From: Sinomonas gamaensis
Lineage (GTDB): Bacteria; Actinomycetota; Actinomycetes; Actinomycetales; Micrococcaceae
Assembly: GCF_005876955.1 (NCBI RefSeq)
Contig: NZ_SSCL01000003.1
Coordinates: forward strand, 310,001 to 374,000
Reading direction: 5' to 3'
Length of the DNA: 64,000 nt
This document shows, piece by piece, positions 8,499 to 16,985 of this stretch (position 1 is its first letter; every line of letters begins with the position of its first letter). The position numbers and the translations under genes were made by a program. A model generated the notes under the pieces. That model had not been told where the DNA came from. It did not search any database and saw only the letters and a list, made by a program, of their open reading frames with translations.

Positions 8499-9694
8499 GC
8501 CGGTTCGTCCTCATCACGCCGAACCAGGACTTCGCCGAACGCATGAAGGGCGCGGTCGACGGCGCCCTCCCGGGCGGCCTCCACACGGTCGCCACCGCGG
8601 AACTACCCGAGCAGCCCGAGCAGATCTTCGAGCACCTCGGCGGCACCCGGCCCGCCGTCGTCGTCCTCGGCCCCGACGTGCCGCTCGACGGCGCGCTGCG
8701 CCTCGCCACGGTCTTCGATGTCCGCTTCCCCGACGTTGCCGTGCTGCTGGCGGCCGACGCCGACGCGGAACTCATGCTCCAGGCGATGCGTGCCGGCGTG
8801 CGCGACGTCGTCTCCCCTGGCGTCGAGCCGGAGCAGCTGCGCATCGTGCTGCAGCGCTCGGTCCAGGCGACGGAGGGGCGGCGGCGCGAGGCGGAGCCGA
8901 CCACGGCGGAGAGCCACCGCGGGCGCGTCATCGGCGTGTTCTCCCCCAAGGGCGGCGTGGGCAAGACCACCCTCGCGACGAACATCGCCGTCGGGCTGGG
9001 CAAGACCGCGCCGATGAAGGTCGTGATCGTGGACCTCGACCTCCAGTTCGGCGACGTGGCCTCGGGCCTCGACCTCTCCCCCGAGCACACGGTGACCGAC
9101 GCTGTGTCCCGCGCCGCGGCCCAGGACGCGCTCGTCCTCAAGGCGTTCCTCACCCTCCACCCCGCGGGGATCTACGCGCTGTGCGCCCCTAGGGACCCCG
9201 TCGAGGCGGACATGATCACGCCCGAGCAGGTCAGCCGACTCATCCGCCAGCTCGCCGAGCAGTTCGACTACGTCGTGGTCGACACGGCGCCCGGGCTCGG
9301 CGAGTGCACGCTCTCGGCCCTCGAGGAGTGCACCGACGGCGTCTGGGTGACGGGCATGGACGTCCCCGGAGTCCGGGGCCTGCGCTCGAGCCTCGACGTG
9401 CTCGGCCGGCTCGGCCTGCTCCCGGAGACCCGGCACCTCGTCCTCAACATGGCGGATCCCAAGTCGGGCCTCAGCGTCCGCGATGTCGAGGCCACCGTTG
9501 GCGTTCCCGTCGACGTGAGCGTGCCCCGCTCGCGACTCGTCTCCTACTCGACCAACCGCGGCGTCCCGGTCCTCCAGGCACCGCGGCGCGGCGACAAGGC
9601 CGCGAACGCCCTCGGCGATGTGGTCGATCGGTTCACCCCCGACGGCGCGGCTCGCACCCGCCGCCGTGTCCACCGAAGGGTTGTGGTCTCATGA
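8495..9694 (+). CDS. cpaE: CpaE/TadZ-like ATPase with pseudo-receiver domain, module B
   Basis: 399 residues in two domains. Residues 1-125 have a receiver-like fold, but the usual phospho-acceptor position reads AVVVLGPDVP without the expected Asp, so it is probably not phosphorylated. Residues 145-380 form a MinD-type ATPase with the signature Lys152 in KGGVGKTT and VIVDLDLQFGD. The C-terminal tail is Arg-rich. TadZ proteins mark the site of pilus assembly. The GTG start overlaps cpaB and the stop overlaps cpaF by 4 bp. It is the full-length paralogue of the truncated gene at the left edge. Confidence 0.93.
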   Translation: MSRFVLITPNQDFAERMKGAVDGALPGGLHTVATAELPEQPEQIFEHLGGTRPAVVVLGPDVPLDGALRLATVFDVRFPDVAVLLAADADAELMLQAMRAGVRDVVSPGVEPEQLRIVLQRSVQATEGRRREAEPTTAESHRGRVIGVFSPKGGVGKTTLATNIAVGLGKTAPMKVVIVDLDLQFGDVASGLDLSPEHTVTDAVSRAAAQDALVLKAFLTLHPAGIYALCAPRDPVEADMITPEQVSRLIRQLAEQFDYVVVDTAPGLGECTLSALEECTDGVWVTGMDVPGVRGLRSSLDVLGRLGLLPETRHLVLNMADPKSGLSVRDVEATVGVPVDVSVPRSRLVSYSTNRGVPVLQAPRRGDKAANALGDVVDRFTPDGAARTRRRVHRRVVVS

Positions 9695-11136
9695 AGCTCT
9701 CCCAGCGCGTCGAACTCGCCGAAGGCCGCCCGATTGCCGCTCCCGCGGCGACCGCGAGCGCCGTCGACCTTGCCGAGCCCGCCCCGGCCGCAGCCGGGCT
9801 GCTGAGCACTCCCGCCGCCCCGGCCGCCCTGGCTTCGGACGCGCTCTCCGGCCTCAAGCAGCGCGCTGCCGAGGCCCTGTTCGAGCGCATGGGCGCCCGC
9901 TTCGGCGACTCGGGCGCCACGGAGGAGGAGCTCCGCGCCGCCGCGCGCGACGAGCTCACCCATGTCATCGACGGGGAGCGCGTTCCGCTGAGCGGCCCCG
10001 AGCGCTCGCGCCTGCTCCGCGAGATCGAGGACGACGTCCTCGGCTACGGGCCGCTCCAGCGCCTGCTCGACGACGACGACGTCACCGAGATCATGGTCAA
10101 CCGCCACGACCAGATCTACATCGAGCGCAAGGGCCGGCTGCAGCTCTCGGGCCTGCGGTTCAGCTCGGAGGCCCAGCTCCGCACAGTCATCGAGCGGATC
10201 GTCTCCCGCGTTGGCCGCCGCATCGACGAGTCTTCCCCCCTCGTCGACGCGCGCCTCGCCGACGGCTCCCGTGTGAACGCCGTGATCCCACCGCTCGCCG
10301 TCGGCGGCTCCTCGCTCACCATCCGGAAGTTCGGCAAGGTGCCGCTCACGGTGCGCGACCTCATCGGCTTCGGAACGCTGACGCTGGAAATGGCCGAGCT
10401 CCTGCAGGCCTGCGTCAAGGCCAAGCTCAACATCATCGTCTCGGGCGGTACGGGCACCGGCAAGACGACGCTGCTCAACGTCCTCTCCGCGTTCATCCCG
10501 GACAACGAGCGCATCGTCACGATCGAGGACGCCGTGGAGCTCCAGATCCAGCAGGAGCACGTGGTCCGTCTCGAGAGCCGGCCGCCGAACACCGAGGGCA
10601 AGGGCGAAGTCACCATCCGCGACCTGGTCCGCAACTCGCTCCGTATGCGTCCGGACCGCATCGTGGTCGGCGAGGTCCGCTCGGGCGAATCGCTCGACAT
10701 GCTCCAGGCCATGAACACCGGCCACGACGGCTCGCTCTCGACCGTGCACTCGAACTCGCCTCGCGACGCTATCGCGCGCCTCGAGACCCTCGTGCTCATG
10801 GCCGGGATGGACCTGCCGCTGCGCGCCATCCGCGAGCAGATCGCCTCCGCCGTGAACCTCATCGTGCAGATCTCGCGCCTCCGCGACGGCACCCGCCGCA
10901 TCACGCACATCACCGAGGTGCAGGGCATGGAGGGCGACGTGGTCACGCTTCAGGACGCATTCGTCTTCGACTACGGCGCAGGCGTGGACGCGAACGGCCG
11001 CTTCCTCGGCAGCGCCGTGGCCACCGGCGTCCGCCCGCGCTTCCTCGAACGCTTCGAGGACCTCGGCATCCACGTCCGCCCCGGCATCTTCCAGACGCCG
11101 GCCTCCGCACACCAGGAGCATCCATGGAAGCAGTGA
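9691..11136 (+). CDS. cpaF: CpaF/TadA pilus secretion ATPase, module B
   Basis: 481 residues. After an Ala/Pro-rich N-terminus the conserved secretion-ATPase core begins near residue 55; Walker [10 protein letters not shown] is at residues 252-260 (Lys258), followed by the Asp-box [10 protein letters not shown], Walker B region [11 protein letters not shown] and His-box [13 protein letters not shown]. It drives pilin polymerisation from the cytoplasmic side. ATG 9691 overlaps the cpaE stop (ATGA). The core is almost identical to the module A copy, while the N-terminal 60 residues differ. Confidence 0.95.
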   Translation: MKLSQRVELAEGRPIAAPAATASAVDLAEPAPAAAGLLSTPAAPAALASDALSGLKQRAAEALFERMGARFGDSGATEEELRAAARDELTHVIDGERVPLSGPERSRLLREIEDDVLGYGPLQRLLDDDDVTEIMVNRHDQIYIERKGRLQLSGLRFSSEAQLRTVIERIVSRVGRRIDESSPLVDARLADGSRVNAVIPPLAVGGSSLTIRKFGKVPLTVRDLIGFGTLTLEMAELLQACVKAKLNIIVSGGTGTGKTTLLNVLSAFIPDNERIVTIEDAVELQIQQEHVVRLESRPPNTEGKGEVTIRDLVRNSLRMRPDRIVVGEVRSGESLDMLQAMNTGHDGSLSTVHSNSPRDAIARLETLVLMAGMDLPLRAIREQIASAVNLIVQISRLRDGTRRITHITEVQGMEGDVVTLQDAFVFDYGAGVDANGRFLGSAVATGVRPRFLERFEDLGIHVRPGIFQTPASAHQEHPWKQ

Positions 11137-12059
11137 TCCTCGGTTCCGCCCTCATCCTGGGCGCAGGCACCACGGGCGCCGTCCTCGCATTGCGGCCCGG
11201 TCACCCTTCGCTCCCGGCATCTCGGCGGCGACCGACGACGACGGACCGCGAGTCGGCTCTTGGCCGCGCCGCGACGGGCATGACGGACCGCCTGCAGGAA
11301 TGGGTCACGAGCCACCGCATCCGCATCGTCTCGCAGGACTCGCTCGAACTCGCCGGGCTGCACATCCGCCAGGCGGACCTCCTGCTGCTCGTCCTCGGCG
11401 GCGCGGCCCTCGCGATCGTGCTCGGCCTCGTCGCCGGGAGCCTTGGCCTCGGCCTGCTCCTGGCGATCATCGCACCCCTGGTGCCGCACGTCGTCGTCCG
11501 CTTCCGGATCTCCTCACGGCGCAAGAAGTTCGACGCCCAGCTGGGCGACAGCCTGCACCTGCTCTCCGGCGGCCTCCGCGCGGGCCACAGCATCCTGCGC
11601 GCCATCGACGCCGCGGCCGCCGAGAGCCCCGAACCGACGGCGCAGCAGATGCGCCGGATCGTGCAGGAAACCTCGCTCGGTCGGGATCTGCTGGCCTCGC
11701 TCGAGGACACCGCCACCAAGATGGCGAGTCAGGACTTCGTCTGGGTGGCTCAGGCCATCCAGATCAACCGTGAAGTCGGCGGCAATCTCGCGGACGTGCT
11801 GGATCAGGTCAACGAGACCATCCGCGAGCGCAGCGAGATCAAGGGCCACATCTCGGCGCTCGCCGCGGAAGGCAAGATGTCCGCCTACATCCTCATGGCT
11901 CTGCCGGTCGGGATCGTCGTCATGCTCATGATGATCAACCCGGAGTACATGACCCCGATGTTCACCAATCCGCTGGGCTGGGCGATGATCGCGGCCTCAG
12001 CGATCCTCATGACCATTGGCGGCCTCTGGCTCCGCAAGATCATCGCCATCAAGTTCTAG
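11124..12059 (+). CDS. tadB: TadB-like pilus platform membrane protein, module B
   Basis: 311 residues from ATG 11124, with CAGGAG upstream, overlapping cpaF by 13 bp; the much longer open frame upstream is a shadow of cpaF. It has an N-terminal helix, a helix pair near residues 90-125, the T2SSF core with QLGDSLHLLSGGLRAGHS and SQDFVWVAQAIQINREVGGN, and a C-terminal helix pair. It acts with TadC as the membrane platform. Confidence 0.93.
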   Translation: MEAVILGSALILGAGTTGAVLALRPGHPSLPASRRRPTTTDRESALGRAATGMTDRLQEWVTSHRIRIVSQDSLELAGLHIRQADLLLLVLGGAALAIVLGLVAGSLGLGLLLAIIAPLVPHVVVRFRISSRRKKFDAQLGDSLHLLSGGLRAGHSILRAIDAAAAESPEPTAQQMRRIVQETSLGRDLLASLEDTATKMASQDFVWVAQAIQINREVGGNLADVLDQVNETIRERSEIKGHISALAAEGKMSAYILMALPVGIVVMLMMINPEYMTPMFTNPLGWAMIAASAILMTIGGLWLRKIIAIKF

Positions 12060-12082
12060 GCCATCTCGTCCAGGCAGGAACC

Positions 12083-12970
12083 ATGACCATTCCACTCCTC
12101 GCCGCAGCGCTCGTCGCCGCCGCCCTCGCGTTCCTCTGCTGGACGCTCCTCTCCGTTGACCGCCGCGAAGCCCGCGCGATCCGCGCCAACCTCGGCCGCG
12201 GCATTGCGACCGCCCAAGCACCTGGGGGGCCCTCCGGCCTGCTCCGCGCCCTCGAGGCAGTGGCGCGCCGCCTCACCCCCGAGTCGTACGTGCGCCGCCT
12301 CGACCGGCTCCTGGCCCTCGCGGGGCGCCCGTCCTCGATGCCCCTCGGCCGACTCCTCGCAGCCAAGCCCGCGCTCGGGCTCTTCGGCGCAGCACTCGGG
12401 GCACTCATGCTCTCCGCCGGAGCCGCGCCGACCCTGCGGCTCGTGGCGATCTTCCTCGTGGGACTCGGCTACATGGTTCCGGACCTCATGCTGCTCAGCA
12501 AGGGCATGGAACGGCAGAAGACCATCCAGCAGGACCTCCCCAACACGCTCGACCAGCTGCTCATCTCCGTCGAGGCCGGACTGGGGTTCGAGGCAGCCCT
12601 GGCGCGGGCCAGCACCACGGGCAAGGGCCCGCTCGCCGAGGAGATCGTCCGCACGCTGCAGGACATGCAGGTGGGCCGGTCTCGCCGCGAGGCCTACCTC
12701 GGCCTCGCCGAACGCACCACGACCCCCGAGGTCCGCAGCTTCGTCCAGTCCGTGGTGCAGGCGGACGCCTACGGCATCGCGATCGCCCGCGTCCTGCGGG
12801 TGCAGGCGAAGGCGATGCGCGTCAAGCGCCGTCAGCGCGCCGAGGAGCAGGCCATGAAGCTTCCCGTGAAGGTCTTGTTCCCCCTGCTGTTCTTCATCTT
12901 CCCCGTGTTGTTCATCGCGATTCTGGGGCCCGCCGTGATCAATACAATTGCTACATTGTCAGGACGGTAG
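12083..12970 (+). CDS. tadC: TadC-like pilus platform membrane protein, module B
   Basis: 295 residues with a T2SSF domain (LPNTLDQLLISVEAGLGFE, VGRSRREAYLGLAERT) and membrane helices at about residues 5-25, 95-135 and 265-290. ATG 12083 has AGGAA just upstream. Last structural gene of module B; the HPt-like gene follows 28 bp later and is probably cotranscribed. Confidence 0.93.
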   Translation: MTIPLLAAALVAAALAFLCWTLLSVDRREARAIRANLGRGIATAQAPGGPSGLLRALEAVARRLTPESYVRRLDRLLALAGRPSSMPLGRLLAAKPALGLFGAALGALMLSAGAAPTLRLVAIFLVGLGYMVPDLMLLSKGMERQKTIQQDLPNTLDQLLISVEAGLGFEAALARASTTGKGPLAEEIVRTLQDMQVGRSRREAYLGLAERTTTPEVRSFVQSVVQADAYGIAIARVLRVQAKAMRVKRRQRAEEQAMKLPVKVLFPLLFFIFPVLFIAILGPAVINTIATLSGR

Positions 12971-12998
12971 GGGTCACATGAACCAGAAGGAGACGGTC

Positions 12999-13397
12999 AT
13001 GACGGCACCCGATGTCCCCGAAGAAACCGGGAGACTCCTGCCGCTCGTCGACCCCACGGCCCTTCGCCTCCTCGCCGAGGATGTCGGGGCGCGCTCGGCG
13101 TCGTCGTTCGCCCGGGACTTCACCCGGATCTGGCCTCGCCGACGGGAGGCGCTCGCCGCCGCCCTCGCCGGCACGGACCTCACCGTCGCGCTCGACGCCG
13201 CTCTGAGCCTGCGAACGTCCTCGACGATGGTCGGGGCGGCGCGGCTCGCGGCCCTCACCGAAGAACTCGAACGGCGCCTGCGCGCCGACGGCCCGGTGGC
13301 CGCAGCGGCGCTCGTCCCCGCGGTGAACGCGTGCGGCGAGCTGACCATCGTCGAACTCGAAGAGTACGACGGCGGCGCCCCGCCGCACGCTGCCTAG
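12999..13397 (+). CDS. Degenerate HPt-like four-helix protein
   Basis: 132 residues. ATG 12999 is preferred because AGAAGGAG lies 6-7 nt upstream; ATG 12978 is in frame and would add 7 residues. The stretch ALSLRTSSTMVGAARLAALTE matches the core of histidine phosphotransfer domains (usually AHxLKGSxxxxGA), but the position of the phospho-accepting His is Leu and the following Lys-Gly is Arg-Thr. It therefore probably cannot carry phosphate and may act as a docking or competitor protein. It follows the tad genes and is convergent with the response regulator. Confidence 0.7.
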   Translation: MTAPDVPEETGRLLPLVDPTALRLLAEDVGARSASSFARDFTRIWPRRREALAAALAGTDLTVALDAALSLRTSSTMVGAARLAALTEELERRLRADGPVAAAALVPAVNACGELTIVELEEYDGGAPPHAA

Positions 13398-13422
13398 GTG
13401 CCTCCAGGGGGCGGAGCCTAGG
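13393..13422. terminator. Short bidirectional hairpin between convergent genes
   Basis: CCTAGG (13393-13398) and CCTAGG (13417-13422) flank inner arms CTCC/GGAG (13402-13405 and 13413-13416). The structure overlaps both stop codons, of the HPt-like gene on the left and the response regulator on the right. The stem is imperfect with no U-tract. Confidence 0.4.
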
Positions 13423-14212
13423 CGGCCGGCGCGAGCCGGTAGCCCACGCCCCGGACCGTGACGAGCCAGCGGGGCTGCCGCGGGTCATCGCCGAGCTTGC
13501 GGCGCAGGTTGCCCAGGTGGACCTCGACGGCGCGCTCGTCCGCCTCGCTCACGTAAGTGTCCTCGCGGTAGCGGTCCCCCCGCGCAATCCGGACGAGCTC
13601 GGCCCTCGGGATCACGGCGCCGCCCGCGCGGAGGAGGGCGTGCAGGAGGTCGAACTCGGTGCGGGTCAGGTCAAGCGTCCTGCCAGCGAGCGACGCCGTC
13701 CTGGTTCTCGGATCCAAGGTCAGGCCGCTGTGGCGCAGGAGCATCTCCGGATGCCTCTGCGGGGCTGGGGCCTCCTGAGGCGGAGGGGCGGCGGCTTGCA
13801 CACGGGCTCCCGTCCGAGCGAGCGCAGGCTCGCCGCTTCCGGCCCGGGGACGGCGCATCATCGCCGCGATGCGCGCACGGAGCTCGCGCGGCCGGAACGG
13901 CTTGGTCAGGTAGTCGTCCGCGCCTGACTGCAGCGCGAGGATCGTGTCCGGCTCCTCGTCGCGGCCCGTGAGCATCACCACGTACGCGTCGCTGGACGCA
14001 CGGATCCGCCGTAGTACCTCGAAGCCGTCGATGTCCGGCAGACCGAGGTCAAGGGTGACCACCGCGGGGTCCTCTCGCCGCGCGATTTCGGCGCCCTCGC
14101 GGCCGGTCGCGGCGCTCAGCACCTCGAATCCCGCCTGCCGCAGGACGTCCTCCACAAGGTGCCGAACGTCGTCGTCATCCTCGACAACCAGGGCAAGACC
14201 AAGCTCGTCCAT
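13418..14212 (-). CDS. OmpR/PhoB-family response regulator
   Basis: 264 residues. An N-terminal receiver has the acidic pocket VVEDDDD, the phospho-acceptor Asp in VVTLDLGLPDIDG (about residue 55) and Lys in LTKPFRP. A Pro/Gln-rich linker is followed by a C-terminal winged helix (LTRTEFDLLHALL; VEVHLGNLRRKLGD; VRGVGYRL). ATG 14212 is chosen because AGGGG lies 8 nt upstream; GTG 14221 is in frame but has no spacing for a ribosome-binding site. Divergent from the histidine kinase, its likely partner, and next to the pilus locus, which it may regulate (inference). Confidence 0.93.
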   Translation of the reverse strand: MDELGLALVVEDDDDVRHLVEDVLRQAGFEVLSAATGREGAEIARREDPAVVTLDLGLPDIDGFEVLRRIRASSDAYVVMLTGRDEEPDTILALQSGADDYLTKPFRPRELRARIAAMMRRPRAGSGEPALARTGARVQAAAPPPQEAPAPQRHPEMLLRHSGLTLDPRTRTASLAGRTLDLTRTEFDLLHALLRAGGAVIPRAELVRIARGDRYREDTYVSEADERAVEVHLGNLRRKLGDDPRQPRWLVTVRGVGYRLAPAA

Positions 14213-14262
14213 CTCCGCCACCCCTAACGCACATGTCTATCGACAGTCTTGTCATTGAAGCT

Positions 14263-14298
14263 TTGACGTTGTCATATTCTCATTACGGGCACGAATAT
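14263..14298 (+). promoter_or_regulatory. Candidate promoter of the histidine kinase
   Basis: In the 132-bp divergent gap, TTGTCA (14269-14274) and GAATAT (14293-14298) are separated by 18 bp; an overlapping TTGACG lies at 14263-14268. The gap is conspicuously AT-richer than its surroundings, as expected of a promoter region. Weak match, low confidence. Confidence 0.35.
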
Positions 14299-14344
14299 CA
14301 CACTGTCGGCACTGTAATTGGGGGATACGGGGAAGGAGCTGCGC

Positions 14345-16012
14345 GTGTCATCCCAGGAACAGGCTGTCTTCGACCGTGCTCATCGGTACCTCAATCGCGC
14401 CGGACCACGGGCCAGAATAGCGCTCTGGCAGCTGCCGCTCGTCCTCGCCATCGTCCTCGCAGCGCTCGCTTCTCCCGCAGGATGGGAGACCGCGCCGGAC
14501 CGACCACTCGTCCTCGCCGGCCTGGTGGTGCAGAGCGTCGCGTGCGTCGCATGCTTGGCGGTCCCGTGGGAGAAGTACTCCGATCAGGTCGCCTTGGCGA
14601 TCCCGCTGCTCGACCTCGTCTCCATCGGCCTCTTCCGCAATGCCCCCGGCGGCCTGCTCCAAGGTCTCGGCACACTCAGCGTCTTCCCGGTCATCTGGAT
14701 CGCGGCGTCGATGCGGTCCGGCGCGTGGGCGTTGGCGGTGTGCTTCGTGGCTCCGCTGATCATCGCCTCCCCCACTCTCATCGACTCGATCGCGCGTCGC
14801 GTACCTGCCGGAGCGAACGGCGCGCTCCTCCTGCCGATCCTGCTGCTCATCGTCGCCGTCGCGATCCGGGCCGCGACGGCCGGCCTCCGACTGCAGGAAC
14901 GCCTGCTGCGCTCACAGCAGGCAGCGCTGCGGGACCTCCTCGTCGAGTCGCTCTCCACCGAGCGGCTGCTGACCGCCACGCTCGACGCCGTCCATGTGGG
15001 CATCGTCGCCGTCGGCCCGGACGCCGTGCCCAGTCGCTGGAACCGGCGATTCGGCGAACTGGTGGAACCCCTCGGCTGGAAACTGTCCTCGCGGGGGGAC
15101 GCAGGCGAGGCCGCACTGCCCGTGTTCGCGGAGGACCGGCGGACCCCGATCCCTCCCGAGCAGCGACCGCTCCGGCGCGCCGCCGCGGGCGAGCGGATCG
15201 ACGGCGAGGTCCTCTGGCTCGGCCAGGGCAAGGACGCCGTGGCCCTCTCGGTCGTGGCGCGCCCCCTCGCGGGTCCCGAAGGGGGAGCCGTCGTCGCGTT
15301 CGGCGACGTCACGGCCCTCGCGGGCGCCGTCGAGGACAAGGCCGAACTCGTGCGCACCGTGGCCCACGAATTCCGCTCGCCGCTCACCGCGGTTCTCGGC
15401 AATCTCGACCTCGTCCTCGAATCCGAGGCTATCCCGCAGAGCGATCGCCTCCGGCTCGAAGTCGCGCAGCGGAGCGCCGAACGCCTCCTCGACCTCGCGT
15501 CCGATCTCGTGGCCTCGTCCTCCAACGCGATCCCCGTGCGCCTCGAGGCCGCCGAGCTCGGCAGCATCCTCAGCGCCCGTGTCGACGCAGCCCGTCTGGC
15601 CGCCGTCGCCGCCGGCGTCCGCCTCAGCCTCGAGGTCGAAGGCCCGCTCTGGGTGCGCGTCGACCCGCTGCGCATCGGCCAAGCCGTAGACAACCTGCTC
15701 TCGAACGCCATCAAGTACTCGCCTGACGGGGGAACTGTGACCCTCCGCGCATGCCAGGACGATGGCTGGGTCCGCGTCGAGGTGCGGGACAGCGGCATGG
15801 GCATCGCACCGCACGAGCGCGAGCTCGTCTTCGAACGCTTCTTCCGGACCTCGCAGGCCCGGCGCTCCGACATCCCGGGCGTCGGCCTCGGCCTGGCCAT
15901 CAGCAGCTGGATCGCCGAGCGACACGGAGGGCGCCTCGAATGCGACAGCGAACCCGGCGAAGGCAGCGTCTTCACGCTCCTGCTGCCGGCGCCCGAGTCT
16001 GCCCCGGTCTAG
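14345..16012 (+). CDS. Membrane sensor histidine kinase
   Basis: 555 residues from GTG 14345, chosen because GAAGGAG ends 6 nt upstream; TTG 14318 is in frame but lacks such a signal. The N-terminal third has about five or six hydrophobic helices (residues 25-180) with little extracellular sequence, followed by a coiled linker and a PAS-like region. The HisKA motif VAHEFRSPLTAVLGN has phospho-His at about 341. HATPase_c boxes are N (NLLSNAIKYSPDGG), G1 (VRDSGMGI), F (FERFFR) and G2 (GVGLGLAI). It probably phosphorylates the divergent response regulator; the signal is unknown. Confidence 0.92.
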   Translation: MSSQEQAVFDRAHRYLNRAGPRARIALWQLPLVLAIVLAALASPAGWETAPDRPLVLAGLVVQSVACVACLAVPWEKYSDQVALAIPLLDLVSIGLFRNAPGGLLQGLGTLSVFPVIWIAASMRSGAWALAVCFVAPLIIASPTLIDSIARRVPAGANGALLLPILLLIVAVAIRAATAGLRLQERLLRSQQAALRDLLVESLSTERLLTATLDAVHVGIVAVGPDAVPSRWNRRFGELVEPLGWKLSSRGDAGEAALPVFAEDRRTPIPPEQRPLRRAAAGERIDGEVLWLGQGKDAVALSVVARPLAGPEGGAVVAFGDVTALAGAVEDKAELVRTVAHEFRSPLTAVLGNLDLVLESEAIPQSDRLRLEVAQRSAERLLDLASDLVASSSNAIPVRLEAAELGSILSARVDAARLAAVAAGVRLSLEVEGPLWVRVDPLRIGQAVDNLLSNAIKYSPDGGTVTLRACQDDGWVRVEVRDSGMGIAPHERELVFERFFRTSQARRSDIPGVGLGLAISSWIAERHGGRLECDSEPGEGSVFTLLLPAPESAPV

Positions 16013-16022
16013 CGGACGGTGC

Positions 16023-16886
16023 TCAGGCCGGGTCCCTCAGCGCCCGGGTCTGCTCCGCCCGAGCGGCGAGCTCCTCCGCCGTCGCCGGATAGCCGACCTC
16101 CTCGAGGACCAGCGGATGTGCCGGAGCCAGCCGCGTCTTCGCGTCCCGGACCCGCGCAAGCATCCGCTCGTGGAGCCACTCGGGCCGTTCGAGGCCCTCA
16201 CCGACTCGCAGCGCAGAGCCGACGAGCGCACGCACCATGTTGTGACAGAACGCGTCCGCCTTCACGTGCACGACCACCACGCCCTCATGCGTGCGTTCGA
16301 GCGCGAACTCCTGCAGCTCCCTCACTGTGGTTGAGCCCTCGCGCGGCTTGCAGAACGCCAGGAAGTCCTGCAGCCCCAGGAGCTGGGCGGCGGCGCCGTT
16401 CATCCGGCCCACGTCGAGCGGCGCCTTGTGCCAGAGCGTGATGCCGCGGAGCGTGGGGTCCCAGTGCTCGGGGCGGTCCGCGATCCGGTACGAATAGCGG
16501 CGCCACAGAGCGGAGAACCGCGCATCGAAGCCCGCGGGAGGCACGACGACGCCCCGCACCTCGAGCGCGCCCGTCTCCTCTCCGAGTACCCGGCTGAGGG
16601 CGCCGCGGAGCCGACGGGCCAGGACATCTTCCGGACCCGCGTCCGAACGTCGCGGGAGAGCCTCCCACTCGTCCGTGCTCAGGTCCACATGCACGACCTG
16701 CCCGCGCGCATGCACGCCGGCGTCCGTCCGTCCCGCCACCACCACGCGGATCTGACGGCGCAAGATCAGGGCGAGCGCCCCCTCGAGCGCGCCCTGCACC
16801 GTCCGCAGTCCCGGTTGGACCGCCCACCCGCTGAAGGGACCGCCGTCGTACGCGACATCCAACCGCACCCGAACTGTCTCGGGCAC
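16023..16886 (-). CDS. truA: tRNA pseudouridine(38-40) synthase TruA
   Basis: Converts U38-U40 of tRNA anticodon stems to pseudouridine. The catalytic motif AGRTDAGVHARGQVVH carries the nucleophilic Asp; FDARFSALWRRYSY and the C-terminal EEVGYP are also family features. The reading frame stays open to ATG 16937, but the rplQ terminator (16890-16925) occupies those extra 17 codons. GTG 16886, just past the hairpin with GGGGG about 8 nt upstream, is therefore preferred (287 residues). Last gene of the rpoA-rplQ cluster; 10 bp from the convergent kinase stop. Confidence 0.93.
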   Translation of the reverse strand: MPETVRVRLDVAYDGGPFSGWAVQPGLRTVQGALEGALALILRRQIRVVVAGRTDAGVHARGQVVHVDLSTDEWEALPRRSDAGPEDVLARRLRGALSRVLGEETGALEVRGVVVPPAGFDARFSALWRRYSYRIADRPEHWDPTLRGITLWHKAPLDVGRMNGAAAQLLGLQDFLAFCKPREGSTTVRELQEFALERTHEGVVVVHVKADAFCHNMVRALVGSALRVGEGLERPEWLHERMLARVRDAKTRLAPAHPLVLEEVGYPATAEELAARAEQTRALRDPA

Positions 16887-16889
16887 AGA

Positions 16890-16925
16890 AAGACCCCCGT
16901 TCCCAGAAGCGGGAACGGGGGTCTT
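16890..16925 (-). terminator. Terminator after rplQ
   Basis: Perfect 15-bp inverted repeat (16890-16904 with 16911-16925), 6-nt loop, followed on the - strand by TCTGTG after a CTT-ended arm. It lies 60 bp past the rplQ stop and directly ahead of the preferred truA start. Confidence 0.8.
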
Positions 16926-16985
16926 CTCAGCTGTCATAAGCCCAACTTTACCGGCGCCGAATTCTACTGGCGCCGGCAGCGCGAC

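Noticed and set aside
9618-11123. N-terminal extension of tadB across cpaF
   Set aside because: Out-of-frame reading of cpaF giving Arg/Pro-rich sequence; the tadB domain begins at ATG 11124 behind a ribosome-binding site.
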